This document shows positions 11,954 through 22,634 of a DNA stretch of 64,000 bases, piece after piece. The notes below the pieces were generated by a model. It made no database searches and had not been told where the DNA came from. It was given only the letters and a program-made list of their open reading frames with translations. A program made the position numbers and the translations under genes. Origin of the DNA: Lineolata rhizophorae (taxonomy: Eukaryota; Ascomycota; Dothideomycetes; Lineolatales; Lineolataceae); contig MU001688.1 in NCBI GenBank assembly GCA_010093515.1, positions 435,394 to 499,393 of the forward strand. Direction: 5' to 3'. Position 1 is the first letter of the stretch; each line of letters opens with the position of its first letter.

Positions 11954-14900
11954 ACCGGGACGCACACGATACATGATGGTGCTTCCTCACAGCTCTCCCA
12001 CCTCAACGCTGTGCTTGCGGCCCACAGTCGGGACATTTCCCGCAAACTGTCGGCCGGCGATCACGCGGTCCCGGTGGCTGGCTACGAATCGTCCCATTTC
12101 ACGCATCGGCCAGGCGATCGTTTAAGGCTGGGGGATCGCCGGCTAGGAGGCGGGACCCGAGGCTCGTCGAAGCCAGGGGCACACAAAGGATGCAGCCTCC
12201 CGCCGGACCCAACCATCGTCGGCCGCGTTCGTCCAAGCAGCATCGAGGACAGCCCGTGGACGGCGGCGGCCAGAGCTCCTCCCTCCGCCGGCCGCCAGCC
12301 AGAGCAGCGCACGCCCAACCGGCTAGTGTGTCTCACACCGCCGGGTCGTCGACGAGATAGCAGTCGGCCCAGGCCTGACGCAGGCTGCCATGGCTGCCTC
12401 TGTTGGGCGTGCGCCGCCCACCTCAACACCCGACGCCGTCGCACAGCGCTCGCGGCTGGATCCTGGCCGCTTGGAATCGCCAACCGTGCGTACGGACCGA
12501 ACCGGCCACACAGCTCTCGAGATGGCCTTCGATTGCTGCTTCTACGACGGAATGCAACGTCACTCGACCCGCCAGACCGGGTCTTTGTCTCGGTCTGCCC
12601 GCTGCGTCCGTCCTGGCATCTCCTCTCCAACAGAGCCCGCGCCGAAGACTGTCCGAAAACCGTCATGTGCTTGCGCGCGATGCGCGCGCACGTCTCTCGC
12701 ATCCGGAAACCCCTGGCGGCATGCAGGTCCCCCACTGGTCCGATGTCCTGCGTCTCTAGCTGGCAGACGGGGAGGAGGACGGGGGCCGCCGCGCCTCTCT
12801 GGGGGGGGGTACGAAGGCTCCTGGATGAAGCAATGCTTCCCCTCGAAAGTGGACACCTTGCTAGGCTTATACGTCCCAGAGCGCGACGAGAACACCCCAG
12901 ACCTTCTGGGCAAGCTCGTCAACGTGACGTCCAGGAGGCTAACGCCTAGCCCCTTCCTTTACCCGCGAGAACCAGCTCCGGGCGGCCCTCGGGGCCTGGG
13001 TGGCCGACCCACGGAACGCGTCAGTCGTCGCTCGAACCTTCCTCACGCCGACAGGCACGTGCCCCTCGCCATTGGCTCCTCTCCTGAGGCTCGCTGTGCT
13101 CTCTCACCCCTCTAGGCACCCGCCGGCCAAGCAGCTATTTGCCTCGGAAGGAAGCGACGATGAGCTGCAGCCGGACGTGCTGCGTCACGAGTGGATCTGT
13201 GAGCAACTGTATCTGGTGCGACTCATGATCTGCATGTCCACGAAGCTTTCGACTCGAACGGTTCGTTTCTAGGAGTCAAAGCATGTAAGTTTGCCCGTGG
13301 CGAGCTAGCTAGACCCCTTTTCGACCTTGTTTCACGCGTATCCCGCGCCATCGAAGTGCTCGTGCACCTAACAACGGCAGGTCTGCTGGCGCCTGCGTCG
13401 CCCCTAGTGACGACGGGGTACCGCCAGGAGAATCGAGCGTCTCGCTGTGCACGGCAGGCCTGCATCTCGAGTCCTTTGTCCCATGCAGCAAACTCCAGCC
13501 ATTCCAAAAAGTTTGGTCACAGTCAATTAAGCTAGACGGAGTTGCCGATGTCAGCCACCAGCACCTCCCTCACCTCATGGCAATCAAACCGCCATGGCGA
13601 GCTTCTTTCTTCTGACAGGACGCCGTCGGTCGCGGCTCCACGCTTACACCACGGTTCCCGTAGGCAACGACTTGCCTTGTCCAACCGAACTCTATAGCCT
13701 ACCTAGGCGCCTGCATTAATCCGTCGCTGCTGACTGCGTTTGTTTCCTAGTTTATGGGGTTCGGGCAACACTCAGCTATGTTTCGACCCACCCCGCACTA
13801 AGTTTTCCAACGGTCCGCTAGCTACCATACGGTACGCACTGCCTGGTCCAGCGCTCGCACAAAGGGCCCGTGGAAACCGCAGGTGTGTGGGTTTAGTGAG
13901 CCTGAGCCATAACCCTGAGTCGATCACCAGATTTTTGTGGCAAAGAAACGCCCTGTCTGAGTAGCACAGCCATAGGCTCCCCTCTGCGAACGCCAGGTCC
14001 GTGCCTTTGTCCCACGCACTCTACTCAGCAACCGTTCGTAAAGCAGCGCCTCCTGCAGGATTTCAATTGTCCCAGAGAACATGGCGCGCTTTTTTCCAAC
14101 CTATCACTAGCCTCCTATTAGACGGAGCAATCACGAGAACCGATCCCCGACCCTTTATTTCGCTCTCTAGCCTGCTGGGCCACTCGTTGCTTGGCCAGCA
14201 TGCGAGGCGACCACTCTTGGAAGCGGGCTCCCCCTTCGTGTCACTAATCCGCGGTTCCGCCTAGAGCGCTGCCCGCTTTATCCCCTCACCCCCGGCGGAA
14301 TGGCGCAGGCTTCGTCCTAATCCTGCAGGCTGGGTTTGTCGGGCACCGCTGGATCGGGGACGGCAAAAACCGTTGGACGGAGCGCAGCCGGGATCACGAA
14401 ACAATAAGCAGACCTGCAGAAGCACCAACCTCCCAGGGAAGCAGAAAACCAAAGCACCTACGGCTCCCCCACGAGCTCCACAGGCTTGGAGGAGGGAGGG
14501 CCGCGTAAGACATTTGCGAAAACATCGTACGATTGCAAGTTTGATCGATAAGGGGGGGTGGAGGAAACAGCAGATAAGCCACCTTATTGAAGGCCCTTCC
14601 TTATTTTCTCTCTGCCCACTCACTCTTCGCTCTCTCATATGCTCGGCTTTGCCCGCGGCTGTGGAGGAAGCACGGTTATCCAATCAATGTGCCAGCGTCT
14701 GGACTAGCGTCGGGGTCACCGATGAGTACGCTTGGTGAGATGACGGCAGCTAGTGCAGCTGTTCGGGAAGGTCGTCGTAAGCTCTTAGGCTCAGATGAAC
14801 AGAGTGCCGAGGTGAAAACGCATCTGAAGACATCGAAGCAATTGTAAAGGTCAAACGCAAATCCCGGTCGTGAATGAGTTGGCAAAGACGTAAACTTTCT

Positions 14901-17430
14901 CTTTGCTTTCTCCAAAGTGCCAGATAGAAAGTAAAATATTGAAGGCAAATACCTTTAGAAAGAAGCTCATCCTATACATGCAGAAGCGATCTAATAACAC
15001 ATTGTGCGATTCTGAGGGCTATTGTGCACGCCCTACTACATTTAGCTGGTTTTAGATGTCTCTAAAGCAACTCTCAAGCCATTATCATAGATTGTAAAGA
15101 ATGTTATCGAGCGTCTATTTCATGTACAAAAGTAATCAAACAAGCCGGGAGAGTCTACATTTGTATCAACAACCCTGTGGGCCAATTTCTGGTCAAGTAT
15201 ATTTGAAGTAGACATGAATCAAGATGTCTAGTGCATTTACCATAGATTTCTAAATATAACGAGGCTGGCTCTGTTGGCAAGACACTAGTGATTATCAACA
15301 ACGGGTTAGTAACGAGACGCTGCTCCTACACCTTCTCACTACAAAAATTGCAACAATGCGACATAAAGAACCTTTTGCTCTTGAAATATTCATCCCTATT
15401 TCGCGGTTGCCAAAATCTAGGCACATTGGGCCTGGCTAACATCGTACTCTTATTCCTTTTGTTCGATGCAATAGTACAACTATTCAAGCACTACAAACCG
15501 TTGGAGAGCTGTCGCTTTGCACATCATCCAGCTCGTTTTCGCGCAGTGAAGAACTAGTATTTTAATCGCTTCGGGGGTGATAAAACTCTGGCGGTGTACA
15601 AAATTGAAATGATCGGAATCCGTTCGCGCTTCTCTTCGCACGCAAACGCAACCGGCGCGTTGTCACAGTATACAAGGCGCAGTTGCTCCTGTGTCGGGTA
15701 CAGGTCTTAAGCTTCGCAGCAACCCTTGGATGATACGACGCAGGTAGTTATTTTTATCTATTTATTCCTTGTTCGATGTATTTCAATAGCGTGGTTCCAG
15801 ATCTCACGAGCTCTGCTAATACCTGGGCAATAGGGAGGAGCCACGGCAATGCTAGGGAATGCGGAAGCTCGGTCGAGGTCCCTGGTTAGTACGGTATAAT
15901 TAGGGACAGCCACGTGGATACTTGCAACCAAGCTGTCATTTCTCAGTCTCCTCACATTTATCACGCAGTGGACTGAGCTGAATATTGGCCTGTCGGCTTT
16001 TGTGGGTTGAAAAGGTGCTAGGGGAGGTCCTCAGCCATGATTCGCGGGGCATTATCGTTCGGGTGGACCATCGGGTGGACGTGCATGCTGCCATGGAGAT
16101 AATTAAATCATGTTCAGCTCGATCAAGAGGAAAGGACGGCATTGGAAATGAAGGACATCGAGATAGAACGGGATGCGGCTTGTTCGTATGTGCAAAGTTG
16201 ATTGAAACCGGGCTACTTTTGTCTCCGAGTACCCTAAAAATCTAAAAAAAAAGATCTTGATAACCGGATGCAGTAACTGAACGATCCCGATCTAAGACAA
16301 CTAAAGAGACTAGCATGCAGAACACCAATATACCTCGCGGCTGGTACTATTTCTACTGGTCTGGCCTCGTAAAGCGCGTTCACGACATCAGATTCCGAAG
16401 GACAAAAACCAATAACTGAGTATGGTTGAGCTTGTGGAGTTGGCATAAGTCGTCTAACAAACCTTGACCTCCATAATTTTGCGAATTTGAGAAGAAAGAT
16501 AAAACCTAAATACATCAAGTATTGGACAATAGATAAAGAGAGCGCTACTAGGCATTTGTCAAATATCTGAAATTTGGTCTCATATGTGGTGCTACTAGAA
16601 GATTTTCGAGCTTATTTCTCGCCATTGCATTCTTTTCACGCGGGGTATATCAGGCATCTCCTCTTTGAACCCGACTTGGACTACAAGCATGATCGGAACG
16701 TTTTAGGTCGGTAGAGTTGACCAGTTTGATTGACAAATGAACATCCTATTACATGCTTTTGTACTTTGATTTGTTATACCAAAAACGGGGGGGTCAATAC
16801 GTGTTGGAGCTAGAATACCTGTTTATCAAGTTGGTCTATTTGGGAAATTGTGAAAGTGGCAAGTACTTCCCACGAGGCTATAGGCGTCTATAGCAAGCAT
16901 TTCTTTCTCTACCTAGAAGATAACCAGCATTAAAGGTGGTTGGATCCCACTCCAAGTAAATTCGAATTCCTAAAAGCCCAACATTATAACTTAGATCTTA
17001 GACTACCCCATACACATGTCTGGTGTACTATTTACCTACTACAGTTAAAACGTTGCAACTTCGCATGATGTGGAAGTTCTTGGGTTTCGTATTAGTACCT
17101 CGTACCGTAGCATGATGGGGTCATAGACTATGGTTACAGATTAGAAATCTATGGTTGGTTTTGAAAAAGTTGCTAAGCTAGGTTTAGGGCGATAAGTTTT
17201 AACAACCCAAGACTGACCAGGCAGAGTTATATACTTTGGGTCGGCCGGAAATCTAGGTTGATCTGGAGCATTATCCAGTGACTTTCACACTAGGACGAGA
17301 ATATTCCAGAGTTTTACTCGAGCTCGGTCGCATTGCGCGTCTCATTTAACACGCGGTTGCTTTAAGTTCTCACTGGACAGGTGCACTATTACATGTGCTA
17401 AATCTTGTATAATTTAAGTATATTTGTCTC

Positions 17431-17450
17431 GTTTGGTTTGGTTTGGTTTG
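17431..17450. repeat. GTTTG pentanucleotide tandem repeat
   Basis: Four perfect copies of GTTTG, about 660 bp upstream of the gene at 18114. Simple repeat, no known role. Confidence 0.9.
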
Positions 17451-18113
17451 TTTCATTTACCCTGACCTCTCCCTGCTACGGGATATGCAGGCTACAACTA
17501 CTCGGCTATCTCTACATGGGTCTATGAAAAGTACTAGTACATGCAAAAGGGTGGTCTATCGTGGTCTGTGGTTTGATTGTGTGTTTGGGTTTTCGTCCGT
17601 TCTAGGTGTAGGAGAGCTCTGTGTCTGGTCCCTGTCTGATGCTCTTCCGATGAAGCGTTGTGAATATTTGTCTCGTGAAGTGGAAAATTGACTAGCGGCA
17701 GCATCTGAAAGGGAGGTATATTCGACCCTTGCAGGGTTGTTGAGCTCATTATCTGCTGGATGGGTATTTGGCAATTTGGAGTCGCGAAGAATGGATCTCT
17801 TAAAATTTGCTAGACCGCGAAAATTGATACAGATTTTATTTTGCAAAAGTTGTGCTGAATGATAGTGGAGGTGCGAATGGCGTTGGTCGGTTCCCGTGAC
17901 GTGGTGTTTTTGGATCGCCTAGGGTGGTCCGTGCACCAGTGGCCACACCCATCTCGACGCGTCCCCACAATCGCTTCATCTTCAAGACCGATTCCTCTTC
18001 CATCTCCAACACCGTTCAAAAGCTCTTTGAACCCCAAGTGGCAACCCACACCCGTTTCACGAAATCGGTATTGGCATTAAAGGAAAGGACATCGACATCG
18101 ACATTCCTCGACT

Positions 18114-20345
18114 ATGCCGCGTTCCGATCGGACGAAAGTCGCGTCCGGCGCGAGGAACGCTTCACGCGTCGCAAAGTCTACGGTGCTCGCACCGGCGAAA
18201 ACTACGCGCCAAACCCGACCACAGCAGGCCTTGGAGCGATTGGGGAATAAGAGCGATGACGATACTGGTCTGCCTTCTCGGAAGCGGGACAAGGCGCGGC
18301 CGCAGCCGCAGCCCGCGATCGCGCGGGGAACAGCCATGACGCGCACAGCCGTGACACGAAATACTGGAAAGTTCATCATGACAGGCGCGCTGCCTGCAGA
18401 AAGCAGTCATTCACGTCGACACGCCAGGGCGCTAAATGGATCGTCTGATCAATCTAACCAGTCGGACACCAACAGCGATGACAGTACGGGCCTTGTTACG
18501 AAGGTCAAGCCGTCGCTGCGAGCGCAGGCTGTACAACGGAGCGCTGCAGACTTGGAGATGGCACACGCATTAGCTGAAAGCCGTCGTGACAAGATTCGTC
18601 TGCGTAACGCAGAGCGCCAACGACCCGAGGACGTTGGAGCAAACAGTGATGATAGCGCTGGCCTTGTTAGAAGCACACAGCTTCAACAGCTGGCACGAGA
18701 GCATGACCCAGCGCAGAAGTCGAACAATTTCATGATGACTGGCGCGTTGCCGGCTGGATCGGGTAAGAGGCAGCCTGGTGCGAGGTCGAAAGAGGCCCAA
18801 TCTCGTCCTGGAAACGTAGTGGAGAGTGCTGTATTGGGCTCCAATCAACGTAATGTCGCCACTGGCCACAAGAGCTCGTCGGCTGGAATGATTACGGTGG
18901 GCGTACCAAGGGAGGAAGACGAAGCAATCCAGGAAACGGCACGCCAGTCATCGCCTCGATCCTCGAACAAATCTCCCACTCTGCCTGGAGCCGCGCCTCA
19001 CTCTGAGCACATGTCTTCCGTTCTTACGCTCGAAATCGGATCTTCCCCCGCACGAGAGATGGCACCACCTTCCGTAATGAAGGGTACTCCGGCAATGGAG
19101 AGCTCTTTGCTAGCGCTGAAGAACTTCCGACGCCGACCTCGCCAACCGAGCATTCTACGTATGGTGCAGCAGACAAGCGACCACGGTGATATTGACGATC
19201 TCGACGATTTCCACCCCGAGGACGAGTCGACTCCACTCAACGTGAGAAATCAAAGAGTTTCGGTTTCCTCTGGGATTATTTCGGCTTATGACGGAAGGCA
19301 ATCGAGTGAACCTAGCTCGCGGAAACGGAAGCAGGACGAAGTTGAAGAGATTCAGGTTCCTCGGTCGTCGCCTCCTCCAGTTTATGCTAGTGCCAACGAC
19401 GTCTCTAGCTCCCATTCTTCAATCAGCCTACCGGAAGATGTTGTTCCGGGTACCCAGGAAGCAGAAAAGGTGGCGGGTGAACCAGTTATCTTAAGCGAAA
19501 CAATGGCACCCCCTCTCTCCAGTGTCGCCAGTTCGCCCACCAAACCGCCAGCTGAGAAGGAACCTGAAGTCACCCATCGACATACTACTCGTAGGGTTCG
19601 CCGTAGACTTAATGACGCGGCTGATGGCTCGGACAATGACGAGCACCATACTCCAGCGAAACTAGCAAGGCGCAAGAAGGCAGCGCCGACTCCAGCTACG
19701 CTATCGACAAATGCTTTACATTCCCTCCTTCCACAGCGCCGCCAGGACGGCAGAAGTTCCAGGCGTAGGCAAGACACTGCGTTTGAAATCCCTAGCGATT
19801 CGTCTCTTGACGAGCTGCAAGCTCCCAACACGATAATGGTCGACAGCCAATCTGAAGAAGAGAGCCATTATAATGCTCGAAGCCGCACTCGCAGGCGGGT
19901 GACGGGCTTGCAGTCCAAGCCTGCACAAGCTCTTGGCGCACCTGCTAAGCCCACCAAAGGCGATTCCAACAAGTCCGGCTCGGCGAAGAAGGGTAAGAGA
20001 AAGGGCGGCGGCACTGTCGCTAGCGGCAAGAACAAGATGTCGAGCCCGCTAGCTCCGCGGAAGGATGATACTGCGCGGCATAGAAGAACATACGGACGCC
20101 AGAGTAACTCGGATAAAGAGAACGAGAACAGAAATGAGGAGAGTGTGTTCCAGTCTCAATCTGAACCATCCGACGAGGAAGATACGGGGGTGGAGGAACC
20201 TGTGAAGGCGAAGGGCAAGAACGCGGCACAGGTTATGTCTGCCGAGCTAGCTGCCTTTGCAGCCAAGTTCAAGGAGGTTGACAACTGGGAAATGGAGTAC
20301 GAGAGCGTTGACATGTACGGTCAGAGCTCAAGCCCCTGGCGATAG
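18114..20345 (+). CDS. Uncharacterised Ser/Arg-rich nuclear-looking protein with internal repeats
   Basis: A single uninterrupted frame of 743 residues from the ATG at 18114. I do not recognise the family. The protein is low in hydrophobic residues, rich in Ser, Arg, Lys and Asp, and has many basic clusters resembling nuclear localisation signals. Two short motifs recur in the N-terminal third: SDDxxGL at residues 47-53, 121-127 and 178-184, and FxMTGALPA at 87-95 and 206-214. A basic motif FRRRPRQPSILRM lies at 338-350, and the C-terminus is unusually ordered (ELAAFAAKFKEVDNWEMEYE near the end). These suggest a chromatin or nuclear scaffold protein, but this is only inference. It is convergent with the Zn2Cys6 gene downstream. 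Long uniform coding style and repeated motifs support it as a real gene; an upstream exon cannot be excluded. Confidence 0.8.
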   Translation: MPRSDRTKVASGARNASRVAKSTVLAPAKTTRQTRPQQALERLGNKSDDDTGLPSRKRDKARPQPQPAIARGTAMTRTAVTRNTGKFIMTGALPAESSHSRRHARALNGSSDQSNQSDTNSDDSTGLVTKVKPSLRAQAVQRSAADLEMAHALAESRRDKIRLRNAERQRPEDVGANSDDSAGLVRSTQLQQLAREHDPAQKSNNFMMTGALPAGSGKRQPGARSKEAQSRPGNVVESAVLGSNQRNVATGHKSSSAGMITVGVPREEDEAIQETARQSSPRSSNKSPTLPGAAPHSEHMSSVLTLEIGSSPAREMAPPSVMKGTPAMESSLLALKNFRRRPRQPSILRMVQQTSDHGDIDDLDDFHPEDESTPLNVRNQRVSVSSGIISAYDGRQSSEPSSRKRKQDEVEEIQVPRSSPPPVYASANDVSSSHSSISLPEDVVPGTQEAEKVAGEPVILSETMAPPLSSVASSPTKPPAEKEPEVTHRHTTRRVRRRLNDAADGSDNDEHHTPAKLARRKKAAPTPATLSTNALHSLLPQRRQDGRSSRRRQDTAFEIPSDSSLDELQAPNTIMVDSQSEEESHYNARSRTRRRVTGLQSKPAQALGAPAKPTKGDSNKSGSAKKGKRKGGGTVASGKNKMSSPLAPRKDDTARHRRTYGRQSNSDKENENRNEESVFQSQSEPSDEEDTGVEEPVKAKGKNAAQVMSAELAAFAAKFKEVDNWEMEYESVDMYGQSSSPWR

Positions 20346-22634
20346 TTTGGACATGAAGTGTTAGTGTTGCCTGAAAACATGTGGGGCGTATAGGTTTTGT
20401 TTACGGCGTGTTATTTTGGATATTGTTGTAGCTTTGCCCTAAATGGTTTTGATGTAGGTTACGGGCTGAGGCTGTGCGGTTGTTGCGATTGTTATTCCCG
20501 CGTAATGTGTCCTTTGGGCACGTGGATGGTTTGTATCAGGGTTGTTTCTTCTTGAAGGACGCATGGGATATGTAGGCCTGGGCTAATGAATGCAGACCCT
20601 CAAATGTCTTCAAATTAGTGGTGTTCTGAGGTTCTGCTAGTCAACCGATTTTTATTGGCTAAGAGGAAAAGATGAAGACTTAGATACCCCTTATGGACTC
20701 TCGAGAACACCGCAGTAATCGATAGTAAGTCCTTAATTGACGTGCAATCGAGAAATGGATATAATACCTCGTTCATGCGGAAGCTACGCGAGCGAAGAGC
20801 TAGGTATACATAGTATATTGGCAATTTTTAGTTGCATTGCGTGAGCGGTACTCGGTACAAACTGGAGAGAGAAACCTCGGACCCACAACAAATGCCGCTT
20901 AGACGGATTGAGGTGAGATGGGAAAGTTGTCGCGCTGGTCGGCGACTTTCTTATGACTTGATGACTCCAACTACTAACGGCCCGCGTACATACAGTACGG
21001 ACTGGATGCGCAGGCCGCAAGCCTTAAGATCGGCACAATCAGGAGATGATTGCGCTCCCGCCGCCATAGGAGCACGTGATGAAACGCCAGGCGGTAGAGC
21101 TTGTGCAAGCACGGCGTGCCTACGCAGAAAGCGGAACCCTGCCGCACAGGCGTCCCTCTCGTTCATTGGGGGAGAGGGAACCTAATAAAGCGGGTGCTTT
21201 GCGGGAAGAAGGAAAGAAACAGATACCTAGTGCGTGACCGACGGCAGTAGTACTTTCCTATCTAGCCTGAACGCTGGCTTGTGCTTTCCATAAGAAGGGG
21301 TCCATACCCACCATTCAGTGATGCCTTCCGCTGTCCTACTCTCCCATCCCTCGTCGACCTTCTCCATCCCTCTCTCTCTTTTCTGCTCACTTTTCTTCCC
21401 GCTGCGCGTGAGCAGGGATCGCGCACTCGCCATAGCCCCCAGTAACAACATCAGACCACTATCGCCGACGATGGAGACGCCGCCTGTCGATCGCAACCTT
21501 ATTCGGTTGGTGACAAGGCAGCGCGCCTCGCTCCAAGCGTCCGCGACGCGGGCTGAAAGCGGTCTAGACCGGCGTGCGGCTCCGTCCCGAGTTCGGGTTT
21601 GGGGTCTAGTAGTAAGTCGCGCAAGACGCGGCAGCCGGTAAGACGCTAATCAACTCAACCGGGATGCCATTGGTCCATTCCACGCTCCCGTGCCCCCTAG
21701 GACCGAGGTGCCTTGGAAGTTGCGCTTGAGCATTTGTGGGAGAGTAGGTACTGAGTAAATTGTCTGCGCTTACACTGGGGGGCTGTGGGAACGGAGTATT
21801 CATCCCACTTAACCTACTCTGGTTTCCAAAAGCTAAAGACATTCTTTTGATGGACGGAAGTCTTTTGTGAAAATGGTTCGCTTATTTTGTGGCCTTTGGC
21901 TGGGCGATTGCGAGGGTCTGAAGCTATTTTAATCGTCAAACAAGCCCCAAATTCGAGGGGTCACCGAGTATTTCCCGGTTGTACCTCCGGCGCCTGCCGC
22001 AAAGCAAATGGACTGCCTCGTGGTGGGGATCCTGATATTCCAAATTCGGCGCCAGCAACTTCTGTTCGCAAGCGCCCACCCAAGTTTGGCGGTTCCTGAC
22101 ACTCAGCAGGAAGTGAGGCGTGACCAGCAATGGAACGCTGGCGATTGAGGCTATGGTACGCAAAGGTAGGCTGGTCAACAGATGCTGGATCACAAGGTTC
22201 AACATGCACTCCAGCGGAGATACTTATTGTAAAAGCTCTATTCCCCATGCCCCGACGCCTTGAGGACGGCCATCGTCCGGATCTCCTAGCCCGCACAGCC
22301 GCCCGGTTAATAGACACTTAGAAGACCATAAAAACGACGAGAGAAGGAAGTTCTAGATAAATAACATGCAGCTGCCGCATCAGATAAAAACACCCGCAAA
22401 ATAAGTATTACGCGCCACGATCGAATGCCACGAGACGACACGTTCACGATGGTTGAGGGCATCTCCAGTATAGCGAACAGAAGGTATACGTGCGAAGCAA
22501 AAAGCACCCAACCGATGCGTTTTGTTCGCGCTGCGACTCTGGAATTGTACAAACTGGCGTGAAAAAGAGGGTATCGACGAAACCAGGAGACAATCAAGGC
22601 CAAGGCGGATCTTAGACGGCTGCCAAAGGGTTTG
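20346..22634. other. Convergent intergenic region
   Basis: About 2.3 kb between the stop codons of two convergent genes. It should carry both 3' untranslated regions and terminators. No open frame looks genuine; all are short and without motifs. Confidence 0.5.

Larger units (their letters stand above)
6928..18113. other. 11-kb gene-free region upstream of the VIB-1-like gene
   Basis: I can support no protein or RNA gene here. The part from about 7.3 to 14.5 kb is GC-rich, with many long but shadow-like open frames rich in Arg, Pro, Ala and Gly. The part from about 14.9 to 17.8 kb is AT-richer and almost without long frames. It contains eight GCGGCCGC octamers between 7570 and 10961, five copies of AGGGC at 11926-11950 and four copies of GTTTG at 17431-17450. 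The left end must hold the promoter and leader of the minus-strand NDT80 gene, and the right end the promoter of the gene starting at 18114. A non-coding transcript or a long regulatory region is possible but not shown. Confidence 0.5.

Noticed and set aside
12011-12949. 312-codon plus-strand frame in GC-rich DNA
   Set aside because: Overlapped by equally long frames on both strands, with no motif and Arg/Pro-rich composition; long frames are expected where stop codons are rare.
14900-17800. Possible decayed transposable element in AT-rich DNA
   Set aside because: No terminal repeats, no target-site duplication and no transposon-like protein could be seen; composition alone is not enough.
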